From NCBI RefSeq assembly GCF_003992675.1, contig NZ_RZMZ01000012.1, positions 1-64,000 of the forward strand: a stretch of DNA of 64,000 bases, read 5' to 3'. The notes beneath the pieces are model-generated. The model was not told the origin of the DNA, did not search any database, and worked only from the letters and a program-made list of their open reading frames with translations. Of this stretch, positions 27,901-35,835 are shown one piece after another (the first letter of the stretch is position 1; the number at the start of each line of letters is the position of its first letter). Source of the stretch: Flagellimonas marinaquae (GTDB lineage Bacteria; Bacteroidota; Bacteroidia; Flavobacteriales; Flavobacteriaceae). The translations under genes and the position numbers were made by a program.

Positions 27901-28295
27901 TAGATGAGTTGGTAGCCAATCATGATCAAACCACATACTTTGAAAATAACGGCAAGGGTCAATTTACAATGGGCACGTTACCTTGGCAGACCCAAGCAGC
28001 ACCTATCAAATGCATGATCACAACCAACACCGATAGCGCAGCACCCGATGTGTTGATGATTGGAAACGACTACGGCAACGAGGCCTTTATTGGCAGATAT
28101 GACGCCTTTAATGGCGGGATATTACAGGCAGATGACAAAGGTGGATTTACCTTTAAAAATGCTGAAGAGAGTGGATTTAAAGTGACGGGCGATGCCAAGG
28201 ATATGGTACAAGTAGAAAATGCAGGCGGCGGAAACCCTTATATCGTGGTTACTCAAAATAGGGGAAGGGCGTTGGTGTTCACCAAAACGGAATAA
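24960..28295 (+). CDS. Large FG-GAP/VCBS-repeat lipoprotein with ASPIC/UnbV domain
   Basis: 1111 residues from ATG 24960 (an in-frame GTG lies 63 bases upstream). The lipobox VISCSEKK lies near residue 18. Repeated FG-GAP calcium-loop units (GVAVGDFNNDDKPDLFFTGN, VADFNNDGYLDILTLDM, AVDFDNDG-like words) form beta-propeller blades. A central ASPIC/UnbV segment (about 510-590: NRAGLGTKVAVRFADG, HFGLGPQTDIQAVEVVWPDG) is followed by a second propeller. Proteins of this CRTAC1-like type are often found after SusCD pairs in marine flavobacteria and are thought to bind or process ligands at the surface; their activity is not established. It is likely coexpressed with susCD through the leaky terminator. 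Confidence 0.9.
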   Translation: MLKKTVLAALLLTMVISCSEKKKDTLFTKVSSDHSGITFNNQIVETDSFNILTSEYIFNGGGVAVGDFNNDDKPDLFFTGNQVPNKLYLNQGNFEFTDVTEASGVAAADKWKTGVAVIDINNDDLLDIYICAAMYESPEEKANILFVNQGVDDDGVPVFKEMAKEFGIADTSNSMNAAFLDYNKDGYLDLYVLNNVDIHILPSNYREKITDGSSLSNDRLFRNNGDNTFTEVTMEAGITIEGYGLGVAISDLNYDGWPDIYVSNDYLSNDILYINNGDGTFTDKISDYVKHQSKFSMGSDVADFNNDGYLDILTLDMLAETNYRLKTTIKSTNYNDYQMNDRYGYDYQYMRNMLQMGQGPNMPYSEIGLMAGIAKTDWSWSPLFVDADNDGQKDVLITNGFPRDITDLDFGDFNFNVQRYLSTAQILDSIPVVKIPNYAYRNEGNGQFKDVGEEWGLSIPSFSNGAAFVDLDSDGDLDYVVNNINDEAFLFRNNLESKKTTDNNYLQLDIKGPKSNRAGLGTKVAVRFADGTFQYYEHQLNRGYLSTVHSLAHFGLGPQTDIQAVEVVWPDGKHQIIKDVTANQRLLVDYQQAKDRNGQKLAFPLAPKQTKPMYREISEQIGVDYVHEETDKADFYLQPTLPHKLTQNGPRLAKGDINGDGFEDFIIGSSSGHSPIIYLQDAEGHFTASELFQDDESKKYEETSITLFDLENDGDLDIYMVSGSNEFDMDSPYYQDYLMVNKGNGTFEKATDQIPDIKSSGSVVEAEDFDGDGYVDLFVGARTPFAQYPKSDQCYLLKNEKGKLVDVTETYNKDLRKPGMITDAKWTDINNDDRKDLILVGEFMPVTVFINQGAAFEKMEQTGMQQLSGWWECVLAQDFDNDGDVDLIAGNLGKNNLYQPSQERPVTMLAKDFDNNGAVDPVMFAYFKTDFEDTGFKPYPVNFWGDLMSQSPLFRKKFNYYREFATTTKSELFTPEELDGVDELVANHDQTTYFENNGKGQFTMGTLPWQTQAAPIKCMITTNTDSAAPDVLMIGNDYGNEAFIGRYDAFNGGILQADDKGGFTFKNAEESGFKVTGDAKDMVQVENAGGGNPYIVVTQNRGRALVFTKTE

Positions 28296-28338
28296 CGTTT
28301 TGGCTAAGCCCAAAAGATTGAAGACTTGATTTTAGATT

Positions 28339-28378
28339 AAAAAAAAGGTTTGTTCTCCCTTTGAACAAACCTTTTTTT
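28339..28378. terminator. Two-way terminator between convergent genes
   Basis: The stem GGTTTGTTC (28347-28355) / GAACAAACC (28363-28371) is flanked by an A-run on the left and a T-run on the right. It can therefore end transcription of both the ASPIC gene (+) and the M20 peptidase gene (-). Confidence 0.9.
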
Positions 28379-28384
28379 ATGAGT

Positions 28385-29674
28385 TTACTTGGCGAGTCCC
28401 GCTTGTGAGAGGGTAATCAATAGTGCTAATTGAATAGATTCGTCGCCGGGCTCATCGTTCAAAAACCACTCATGCAGGGAATGTGCACCGCCTCCTTGCC
28501 CACCACGTCCAATACAAATCGCGGGAATGCCCTTGGCTACTGGAATATTGATGTTTGTGGAACCACGTCCCAAACTGGGTTTTACACCAAAATGTTGGGT
28601 CGCTGCCATGGCTCGTTGTATCAACGGAAGCGATGCCGGTAACTCACCAGAGGGTCTATCCCCAATTTTAATGAGTTCATACGTAACTTCGCCACGAATA
28701 CCGCTCGCGTTGTATTCTTTTATGGCCTTTGCTACGGATTCCTTAAAAACAATCTCGATTTCATCGAGGTTCTTTGGGTCAATGGCCCGCATGTCAACTT
28801 CCATCCACGACTCAAAGGGAATGGAATTCACCGAAGTTCCGCCCCCAATACGGCCCACATTAAAACTGGTTTTTGGACTATGCGTTGATGTATATTCCCA
28901 TGCAGCTTTGGAAAATATATCGATAGCCTTGCCCAAGGCGTGATGCGGATTGGCTAAGCCAAAAGCACCCCAAGAATGACCTCCTGGCCCCTTGACCATT
29001 AATTTATAACGCTTGGAACCCAGTCCCGCATTACTGATTCGTCCTAAACTTCCACCATCGATGGCAATCCACGCATCGATATCCAATCCTGATTCGTTGA
29101 ACATATACTTCATACCACGAAGGTCTCCGAGTCCCTCCTCGCCAACGGTGCCAACAATGAGTAAATCTTTTTCGGTTTTAATTTCCGCCTTGTTCATGGC
29201 TTTGAGCATACTGATCAGCATGGCCAAACCGCGGGTATCGTCCCCAATACCGGGAGCTTTTAAGGTATCCCCGACTTTTTTTACAGTCACATCCGTTCCT
29301 TCTGGAAAAACAACATCCAAATGGGCGTCCACTCCAACGTAACCCGAAGCACTGGAAGCTCCTTTTCGCAATCCGATGACATTGCCCACCTTATCCGTCC
29401 AAATACTGTCCACGCCAGCTTCTTCGAGCATTCGAGCAAAGACTTTTCCCCTTTCCGTTTCCATAAAAGGTGGGGCTAAAATCTCGGTCAGGGTAATGAG
29501 ATCCTTGGTGGTCTCATCCTTTTGTGCCTTTATATATCCAAAAGCCTCTTCCACTTTCTTGTTTTTGGCCAAGCGGTCTACTTCTTTGGTATATTTTTTT
29601 TCAATTTCCTGACTGGTCAGCGTAGTGCAAAACAATCCGAATGCACATGCAAGGCAAAGTGATAATTTATTCAT
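28385..29674 (-). CDS. Exported M20/M25/M40 family metallopeptidase
   Basis: 429 residues from the ATG at 29674. A signal peptide (LSLCLACAFGLFCTTLTS) predicts a periplasmic enzyme. Motifs of the two-zinc M20 family: VGVDAHLDVV (first His/Asp), GIGDDTRGLAML (bridging Asp), TVGEEGLGDL (catalytic Glu-Glu) and a late SLHEW His. The dimerisation lid (KRYKLMVKGPGGHSWGAFG) matches peptidase T/CPG2-like members. It probably hydrolyses peptides or acyl-amino acids. Its start overlaps the end of the upstream aminotransferase gene, so the two are cotranscribed and may act on a shared amino-acid pool. Confidence 0.9.
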   Translation of the reverse strand: MNKLSLCLACAFGLFCTTLTSQEIEKKYTKEVDRLAKNKKVEEAFGYIKAQKDETTKDLITLTEILAPPFMETERGKVFARMLEEAGVDSIWTDKVGNVIGLRKGASSASGYVGVDAHLDVVFPEGTDVTVKKVGDTLKAPGIGDDTRGLAMLISMLKAMNKAEIKTEKDLLIVGTVGEEGLGDLRGMKYMFNESGLDIDAWIAIDGGSLGRISNAGLGSKRYKLMVKGPGGHSWGAFGLANPHHALGKAIDIFSKAAWEYTSTHSPKTSFNVGRIGGGTSVNSIPFESWMEVDMRAIDPKNLDEIEIVFKESVAKAIKEYNASGIRGEVTYELIKIGDRPSGELPASLPLIQRAMAATQHFGVKPSLGRGSTNINIPVAKGIPAICIGRGGQGGGAHSLHEWFLNDEPGDESIQLALLITLSQAGLAK

Positions 29675-29676
29675 AG

Positions 29677-30582
29677 TCAAATAGTTTGTTGGTTCATATA
29701 GGTTTGAAATGTTAGATCTGAGGTGTCTTTTTCCCTTAACAGGGCAAATGCTTCCTGTAGTTGACGGGTCACTGCCCCAACCTGATTATCTTCAAAATAC
29801 ACATGCTTACCAAGTTGTGCAATGGCGGCCACTTGTGTGGTCGTGCCCGTAAAGAAGGCTTCGTCCATTTGTTCAATTTCACTTTGGGCTACAGGCTTTT
29901 CCACCACAGGTATGCCAAGCTCAAGGCAAAGTTGAATCACAATCATTCGGGTAACCCCATTAAGAATATGTTCGTCGGCCGGATGGGTAATCACCTTGCC
30001 CTCTTTTACGAAAAAGATATTGGTATGGGAACCTTCGGTAAGATAACCAGCCCTGACCAAAGCGGCCTCATCGGCACCTGCGTTCATGGCAGCTTCGTTC
30101 GCCATAATATTTCCCAGCAGGGAGACTGATTTGATATCGCAACGATGCCATCGAACATCGGGTTCCAGAATAGTGGTCATCTGCTTTGGGTTAATTCTTG
30201 GCAATTCATAAGGCAGCGCATACATCATCACACTTGCAGTTGCTTCCTTCGGATAAGCGTGTTTTCGCGCAGCAATACCACGTGTCACTTGCATGTAGAT
30301 CAGACAAGATTTTTCTGTTAGTCCAGCGGATTTCAGCAATGCTTCCAGATGGTGTTCAATTTCTTCCACATGGAAAGCGATATGGATTTTGTTCAAGTTG
30401 TCCTGTAATCGGTCGAGGTGGGCTTGTTTATAAAAAATCCCGTTTTCCAACTGCATCATTACTTCGTAAATACCATCCCCGAACAGGAATCCACGGTCAA
30501 ATACGGATATCTGCGCATCCTCGGATGAGCGAATCTCACCATTGATAAACACTTTTGGAGGAAAATTTCCTTGGGGGAGCAT
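29677..30582 (-). CDS. Aminotransferase class IV, probable D-amino-acid transaminase
   Basis: 301 residues from ATG 30582 (MLPQGNFPP); a longer frame to 30618 exists. PLP enzyme of fold IV: the Lys in the DIKSVSLLGNIMANEAA segment is the PLP Schiff-base residue, Glu in YLTEGSHTNIFFV contacts the pyridine N, and the C-terminal TGTTTQVAAI binds phosphate. The segment VTRGIAARKHAYP has the Arg-x-His arrangement typical of D-alanine transaminase rather than branched-chain or aminodeoxychorismate enzymes. It would interconvert D-Ala and D-Glu with 2-oxo acids for peptidoglycan or D-amino-acid use. A VanX-type D-Ala-D-Ala dipeptidase lies about 2 kb away. Confidence 0.85.
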   Translation of the reverse strand: MLPQGNFPPKVFINGEIRSSEDAQISVFDRGFLFGDGIYEVMMQLENGIFYKQAHLDRLQDNLNKIHIAFHVEEIEHHLEALLKSAGLTEKSCLIYMQVTRGIAARKHAYPKEATASVMMYALPYELPRINPKQMTTILEPDVRWHRCDIKSVSLLGNIMANEAAMNAGADEAALVRAGYLTEGSHTNIFFVKEGKVITHPADEHILNGVTRMIVIQLCLELGIPVVEKPVAQSEIEQMDEAFFTGTTTQVAAIAQLGKHVYFEDNQVGAVTRQLQEAFALLREKDTSDLTFQTYMNQQTI

Positions 30583-30790
30583 AGGTTTGCAGCTTAACGT
30601 GAAAAAGTTGATGTTCAAAAACTGTGAAGTTAACCGTTATTCCGTTCAATTGAAAATTCGGGTATCAAAGTTTGCTTGGAAACTTTTATGATTTTAGCCA
30701 ACTATCGCATCGAATCAGAAAAACGGGTATTTGTTCGGAAGGTTTTCATTTTTGTCCACTTTTCCCGTACTTCACCAAAAAAGAAAGTAT

Positions 30791-31312
30791 ATGATCATTT
30801 TTGTGGATATGGACGAAGTTATCGCAGATGCTTATCAAGCCCATATCGATATTTACAACCAAGAGTTTGATGCCCAGTTCACTGCCGAAGAATGTATGGG
30901 CAGGGAATTTTGGCAATGTGTTCCTGAGGAGCATCAACAATCGGTCAAGGATCATACCAGGTGCGACGGTTTTTTTAAGAATTTGAAGGTTATTGAAGGC
31001 AGTCAGGAGGTATTGGAAGCGCTGAGCAAGAAGCACGAAGTGTACATCGCATCCGCGGCGATGGAGTTTCCGCAGTCCTTACGTGAAAAATCTGATTGGT
31101 TGGACCAGTTCTTCCCCTTTATACCATGGCAAAACCGAATATTATGCGGTAACAAGCATGTGCTCAAAGGTGATGTACTGATTGATGATCGAAGTAAAAA
31201 CCTTGGTTTTTTTGATGGTCGGTCCATTATGTTCACTTCGCCCCACAACACCGAGGTCAATACCTTTGAGCGGGCCGATACGTGGCGAGATATCGCCGAT
31301 AAACTTTTGTAA
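30791..31312 (+). CDS. 5'(3')-deoxyribonucleotidase (HAD superfamily)
   Basis: 173 residues from ATG 30791 (MIIFVDMDEVIADAYQAH). The HAD nucleophile motif DMDEVIAD supplies Asp-x-Asp, and later motifs include IASAAMEFP (Ser/Thr site) and GDVLIDDRSKNL (motif IV acidic residues). Length and order match the NT5C-type dNMP phosphatase family that controls deoxynucleotide pools. It is the first of three plus-strand genes with short gaps. Confidence 0.88.
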   Translation: MIIFVDMDEVIADAYQAHIDIYNQEFDAQFTAEECMGREFWQCVPEEHQQSVKDHTRCDGFFKNLKVIEGSQEVLEALSKKHEVYIASAAMEFPQSLREKSDWLDQFFPFIPWQNRILCGNKHVLKGDVLIDDRSKNLGFFDGRSIMFTSPHNTEVNTFERADTWRDIADKLL

Positions 31313-31324
31313 CTTGTGTACGTA

Positions 31325-32044
31325 ATGGGGACTAAACTAGGAAAGCTTGCATTTTTGATCTGTACCATGATGCTTCAAGCCTGTGCTGCCCAATCCCATT
31401 TGGTAGCCGATGAGCTAGAAACCGTAACCAAGGAAAATTTAAAGTACTATCTGTACTACCCAGAGGATTATTTTGATACCGAGGAATCGTATGGGCTGTT
31501 GCTTTTTCTTCATGGTGGCGGTGAATCGGGTGGAGATTTGGAAGAAACCAAGGAGACGCACCCGCCCAAAATGTTGGCCGAAGGCAAGCAGTTTCCATTT
31601 TTGATTCTGGCCCCACAAAATTCCCATGCCAAAAAATGGTGGAATACAGGCGCAGTCGTCCAATTGCTCGATTCTGTTGCAGCGGTAAACCGAGTGGACA
31701 AAAACAGGATTTATCTATCAGGGCTGAGCAGGGGAGGGAGTGCCGCTTGGGAGCTTGCCACGCAATACCCCGAAAAATTTGCCGCCATGGCCGTGGTTTG
31801 TGGGATGACACCCTTGCCTTATGCACATTGGATAGACCAAGAAATGCCCATTTGGGTGTTCCATGGAGATCAAGACGATGTGATTGATGTGGAAGAGTCC
31901 GATAAAATGGTGGAGAAATTGCGCGACATGGGTCACGATGTTCGATATACCAGATACCAAGGTGTAGGTCACAATGCCTGGGATAGGGCCTTTACCACGG
32001 ACTCATTGTATACTTGGCTTGCCAATAAAAAACGAAAGAATTGA
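31325..32044 (+). CDS. Alpha/beta hydrolase, probable exported esterase (PHB-depolymerase/feruloyl-esterase-like)
   Basis: 239 residues from ATG 31325. A signal peptide with Cys residues (FLICTMMLQACAAQ) suggests export, possibly as a lipoprotein. The oxyanion loop LLFLHGGGESGG, nucleophile elbow GLSRGG (Ser about residue 130), acid in FHGDQDDVID and His in GVGHNAWD give a complete triad. The fold matches esterase D/PHB-depolymerase-like hydrolases often seen acting on polysaccharide esters. It is spaced 12 bp after the nucleotidase and 5 bp before the dipeptidase. The exact substrate is unknown. Confidence 0.85.
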   Translation: MGTKLGKLAFLICTMMLQACAAQSHLVADELETVTKENLKYYLYYPEDYFDTEESYGLLLFLHGGGESGGDLEETKETHPPKMLAEGKQFPFLILAPQNSHAKKWWNTGAVVQLLDSVAAVNRVDKNRIYLSGLSRGGSAAWELATQYPEKFAAMAVVCGMTPLPYAHWIDQEMPIWVFHGDQDDVIDVEESDKMVEKLRDMGHDVRYTRYQGVGHNAWDRAFTTDSLYTWLANKKRKN

Positions 32045-32049
32045 TACTG

Positions 32050-32769
32050 ATGAAATATCCAATAATTGTTTTAGCCCTTTCATTGATTGTGTGCTGTCGA
32101 CCCAAACCCGAAACCGAATCAAAAGAAGCGGAGACCTTGTCTCAAATCAAAATGGATACCATTGAAGTGGACACTATTGATCATAAAAAGCCCATTTTGA
32201 AAACCTTCGATGGACTTGCCGATACCACCTTTGTTCGCCTGGCCGACTTTAGTGCTGATTTTGCCTATGATATGCGATATGCTACCGAAAACAACTTTTT
32301 AAAGGCCAAAGTCTACGATTGTGCCGAATGCTATACCCGCGTAAAAACGGCAAAGGCCCTTATAGCTGCCAATGCCGATTTTAGGCAGAAAGGTGTCAAA
32401 ATCAAATTCTTTGATTGCTATCGCCCTAATTCGGTACAGTACAAAATGTGGGAAATTGTTCCCAATCCCCAATATGTAGCCAATCCGGACAAAGGTTCCA
32501 TCCATAATAAGGGTGGTGCGGTGGATATTACCCTAGTGGATATGGAAGGCAACGAGTTGGACATGGGAACTGATTTTGACTACTTCGGAAAGCGGGCCTA
32601 TCACGATAATATGGACTTGCCCCAGGAAATACTCGACAACCGAAAGCTACTAAAAGAGACCATGGAAGCCCACGGATTTTGGTCGATCAGAACCGAATGG
32701 TGGCACTATAACCTATCTGCGGCGTCCAATGATAGAGTGGCCAATTTTAAGTGGGAATGTAACGATTGA
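32050..32769 (+). CDS. ddpX: D-alanyl-D-alanine dipeptidase (VanX/DdpX family, M15D)
   Basis: 239 residues from ATG 32050 with a lipoprotein-like signal (LALSLIVCCRPK). The M15D zinc site is intact: SIHNKGGAVDITL (His and Asp ligands) and the catalytic Glu/His pair in EWWHYN. The conserved Arg in FFDCYRPNS is also present. It splits D-Ala-D-Ala released from peptidoglycan in the periplasm. No vanH/vanA ligase is nearby, so a housekeeping recycling role (DdpX-like) is more likely than glycopeptide resistance. Confidence 0.92.
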   Translation: MKYPIIVLALSLIVCCRPKPETESKEAETLSQIKMDTIEVDTIDHKKPILKTFDGLADTTFVRLADFSADFAYDMRYATENNFLKAKVYDCAECYTRVKTAKALIAANADFRQKGVKIKFFDCYRPNSVQYKMWEIVPNPQYVANPDKGSIHNKGGAVDITLVDMEGNELDMGTDFDYFGKRAYHDNMDLPQEILDNRKLLKETMEAHGFWSIRTEWWHYNLSAASNDRVANFKWECND

Positions 32770-32823
32770 TTTTTATCAACCAGCTAGTTCAATCTGAAAT
32801 TGTTTCGATTGGCGAAATCAACA

Positions 32824-34008
32824 TCAATCCTCCACTTTTGTGCAATCCACCACAATTAATGAGTCGTTTAGGGTTTTGGTAAAAAAGATATAGCGATTCC
32901 CACCATCCTTGATTTTGTGCTTTTTTCGCAACTCGGCCACGGATTGTGGGAAGTTTCGCGTAGTGACATTGGCTTTACTAACTTCAAGGGATTTCAATGC
33001 CTTTTTGGAATAAGGCACTACATGTTCAATTTTGAACCTTCTTCCGGGAAATGCTACTAGTGTCCCCGAGGTGTACAAATGACTGTGTGGATGAAGCTTC
33101 TTCAATAGGTGTTCCTTTCCAATGGTTTTGAAGGCGCCCGATTTTAAAATGGCAGCATTGGGCTCGTACAGATAAGTGGATGGCTCCTCATATGCGATGG
33201 TATTCATTGCTTCATCTTCCCAGATAAAATCGAAGGACTCGGTGCGATCGGGGCGAATGTTTCTGGTTTTGATGGCGACTTTGCCATCATATCCTTTTTC
33301 CAAAACAAAGAGTAGCTCCTTGACCTCGTTCTGTACAGCGACCACGTGGATTTCTTTCACGGACTCCAAGGTTTCCATGGCTTGTTTGATGTCCAGCAAA
33401 GGGGAAGTCTTGATCAGTAGGTGTGCTGCTTTTTTGAAAAAAAGCGGTAGAAATTTGGAAACATCGGGATGGCAGTCTTCCAGCAAAAATACCTTTCCCT
33501 TGGCATCGTCTCTCCGTGAGGGGTCAATGAAAATCCAATCAAAACTCTGGTCCGACTGCTGTAAATAAGCAATACCATCCACAGGTTTACAGGTTACATT
33601 TTCCCGTTCCAAGACCTTGAAATTGTGGGCTGCGATTTCGCTTAGTTTTTGATGGATTTCACAATGGACCACCTGGGACACTTTTTGTGAAAAATAGAAG
33701 GAGTCTACACCGAAGCCTCCCGTGAGATCGATGAGCGATTTTCCATTTACAAGTTCAGCTTTGTACCGCGCCGTAACCTCGGAGCTCGTTTGCTCAACGT
33801 GGAGTTTATTAGGGTAGTAGATTCCCGATTTTTCAAACCAGGTGGGCAGTTTATCCCTGCACTTTTTTTTGGCCTCAATCTGTTCGGCCAATTCTTTTTG
33901 GGAAATGCCTTCAAAACATGGCTTGGACAGCAGAACTGCCAGGATGTCAGACGCTAAATTTTTATCGATATAATCCTGTACGCCAGTATTTAAAATAAGC
34001 TTATTCAA
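32824..34008 (-). CDS. Class I SAM-dependent methyltransferase with THUMP-like domain
   Basis: 394 residues. SAM-binding motif I is LIDLTGGFGVDSF (about residue 95), the acidic motif II is in HCEIHQKLSEIA, and the catalytic DPSRRDD segment (about residue 160) resembles the DPPR/DPxR motif of nucleic-acid N-methyltransferases. The C-terminal THUMP-like part ends GGNRYIFFTKTL. Family members are conserved in Bacteroidota and probably methylate RNA, but the target is not established. It is the last gene of the minus-strand operon begun by tsaD, starting 7 bp after the exporter. Confidence 0.85.
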   Translation of the reverse strand: MNKLILNTGVQDYIDKNLASDILAVLLSKPCFEGISQKELAEQIEAKKKCRDKLPTWFEKSGIYYPNKLHVEQTSSEVTARYKAELVNGKSLIDLTGGFGVDSFYFSQKVSQVVHCEIHQKLSEIAAHNFKVLERENVTCKPVDGIAYLQQSDQSFDWIFIDPSRRDDAKGKVFLLEDCHPDVSKFLPLFFKKAAHLLIKTSPLLDIKQAMETLESVKEIHVVAVQNEVKELLFVLEKGYDGKVAIKTRNIRPDRTESFDFIWEDEAMNTIAYEEPSTYLYEPNAAILKSGAFKTIGKEHLLKKLHPHSHLYTSGTLVAFPGRRFKIEHVVPYSKKALKSLEVSKANVTTRNFPQSVAELRKKHKIKDGGNRYIFFTKTLNDSLIVVDCTKVED

Positions 34009-34015
34009 ACTGTTG

Positions 34016-35116
34016 CTACAAGTTTTTGGTCAATTTCTTCACAAAAGAATTTTCAGCCAAAAACTCCTTCAAAATCACTTTTATTGCGGTGTAGCCCGGT
34101 ACGGCAACGACCATTCCTACCACCCCAAAAAGTAATCCTGCGATAATAATGATCAAGAAGATTTCCAGCGGATGGGACTTTACACTTTTTGAAAAAATAA
34201 AGGGTTGGGAAAAGAAATTATCAATGAGTTGGCCTATGGTCAAACCGATAAAAATGTAAAACGCCTTTGGTAAGATCACCGTACTGAAATCCGCATCAAT
34301 AAAACTCGTCATGGTAAGGATAATCATGGTCGCTCCACCAAGAATGGGACCAATGTACGGGATGATGTTGAACAGGGCGCAAAGAAACGCAATCACTATA
34401 GCGTTTTCCACACCCACGATGAATAATGAAATGGTGTAAATAACAAAGAGGATAAAGAGTTGCAAAAGGATACCGGCAAAATATCGGGAAAGCAAATTAT
34501 TTATCTTGTCGATGGAGGCCACCAAATTGGTTTCCTTGTTATTGGGTACAAAGGTCAGGATGCCATTTTGCATCAGTTTGCTGTCCTTCAAAAAGAAAAA
34601 GGTTATAAAGAGCACCGAGAAAAGACCGACGCTAAAATTGCTCAAGGTATTGACCAAGGTATTCAAGAAATTGGGAATAAAGCCAAAATCGAGACCTTGC
34701 AGCATATTTTCCTCCAGATTGGATTCGTCCAACAAATGGTTGACGCTTCCCGTGGAAGCTCCAAAATATTCCAGGGTCTGGATGTAGAGTGTATTCAAAT
34801 TCCCTTTAAGGGCTTCAATATCCAAAAGGGAAAGGTTTTTGCTCTGTTCGGCCACCAAGGGGATAAAGAGTGCTAGGATTCCTAAAAATAAGGATAACAT
34901 CACTACCATGGTACCCACAACGGCCAGGGTGTTGGGAAACTTGAGTCTTCTGCGGAAGAAAAGCACTACGGGTCTGCCCAACAGTGCAAGTACTGCCGCA
35001 ATGATCAAATAGACCAATACGGATTGGATTTTGTAGAAAAACCATCCCACGAGGACAACGCCTACTATAATTGCAACAGCCCGTAGTATTCCGTTTGCGA
35101 TAATCTTTGCGTTCAT
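34016..35116 (-). CDS. AI-2E family transporter (PerM-like membrane protein)
   Basis: 366 residues with about 8 membrane helices. The N-terminal pair (VAIIVGVVLVGWFFY, VLVYLIIAAVLALLGRPVV) precedes a loop region and the family core FNIIPYIGPILGG (about residues 245-257). The family is named for TqsA-type autoinducer-2 export but also includes sodium/proton and unknown-substrate exporters, so the substrate is not assigned. It follows the DUF4159 gene by 3 bp. Confidence 0.9.
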   Translation of the reverse strand: MNAKIIANGILRAVAIIVGVVLVGWFFYKIQSVLVYLIIAAVLALLGRPVVLFFRRRLKFPNTLAVVGTMVVMLSLFLGILALFIPLVAEQSKNLSLLDIEALKGNLNTLYIQTLEYFGASTGSVNHLLDESNLEENMLQGLDFGFIPNFLNTLVNTLSNFSVGLFSVLFITFFFLKDSKLMQNGILTFVPNNKETNLVASIDKINNLLSRYFAGILLQLFILFVIYTISLFIVGVENAIVIAFLCALFNIIPYIGPILGGATMIILTMTSFIDADFSTVILPKAFYIFIGLTIGQLIDNFFSQPFIFSKSVKSHPLEIFLIIIIAGLLFGVVGMVVAVPGYTAIKVILKEFLAENSFVKKLTKNL

Positions 35117-35119
35117 TGA

Positions 35120-35770
35120 TTAGCTTTTAAAGGCATACTCCATAATATTGGCGCCCATTTGTAGTGCTTTGATTCGGATTTCCTCAGGGTCGTTGTGCAC
35201 CGCCGGGTCTTCCCATCCATCCCCAAGATCACATTCGTAGGTGTAGAGCAATACGAGCCTGCCCTTTTCAAAAATACCAAAAGCCTGTGGTCGTTTTCCA
35301 TCGTGTTCATGGATTTTGGGCAATCCATCAGGAAACTTGAATTTTTGACTAAATATGGGATGGTCTGAACCCAGCTCCTCCAAAGGCCTTTCAGGAAATA
35401 CCTTTTGTAATTCCCTTCGCAAATAGGGTTCCATGCCATAATTGTCGTCAATATGGAGAAACCCTCCCGAAAGCAAATACATTCGTAAGTTTTGAACTTC
35501 CTCCTCGTTGAAAAACACATTTCCGTGACCGGTCATATGCAAATACGGATATTTGAAAATAGAAACACTCGCTGCTTCCACGGTTTCTGGTTCAGGGTCA
35601 ATTTTGGTATCTATGTTCGTGTTGCAGAATTGTATCAAGTTGGGCAATGCCGTAGGGTTGGAATACCAATCGCCGCCGCCGCCATATTTTAGGATGGCCA
35701 CTTGTTGTCCTTTTGCCACCGATATGGCGCAACAAAGTAGCAGGCATATCAGAAGTGTTTGTTTATTCAT
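35120..35770 (-). CDS. Exported DUF4159 protein
   Basis: 216 residues with a signal peptide ending near SVAKG. The mature domain (VAILKYGGGGDWYSNPTALP, YLHMTGHGNVFFNEEEVQNL, GFLHIDDNYG) is the DUF4159 pattern, a glutamine-amidotransferase-like fold. It lacks an evident catalytic Cys, so binding rather than catalysis is likely. In many bacteria DUF4159 proteins accompany MoxR/BatA-type modules; here it is instead between rsmE and an exporter. The function is unknown. Confidence 0.85.
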   Translation of the reverse strand: MNKQTLLICLLLCCAISVAKGQQVAILKYGGGGDWYSNPTALPNLIQFCNTNIDTKIDPEPETVEAASVSIFKYPYLHMTGHGNVFFNEEEVQNLRMYLLSGGFLHIDDNYGMEPYLRRELQKVFPERPLEELGSDHPIFSQKFKFPDGLPKIHEHDGKRPQAFGIFEKGRLVLLYTYECDLGDGWEDPAVHNDPEEIRIKALQMGANIMEYAFKS

Positions 35771-35835
35771 GATGAAGCGATTGACCTTTCCCTCAAAAAT
35801 AGAACATTCCTTTGTAAAATTGATGGTGTTTGTTT

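Noticed and set aside
32050-32769. Vancomycin-resistance determinant
   Set aside because: Only a VanX-type dipeptidase is present; there is no vanH, D-Ala-D-Lac ligase or vanRS nearby, so a recycling dipeptidase is the simpler reading.
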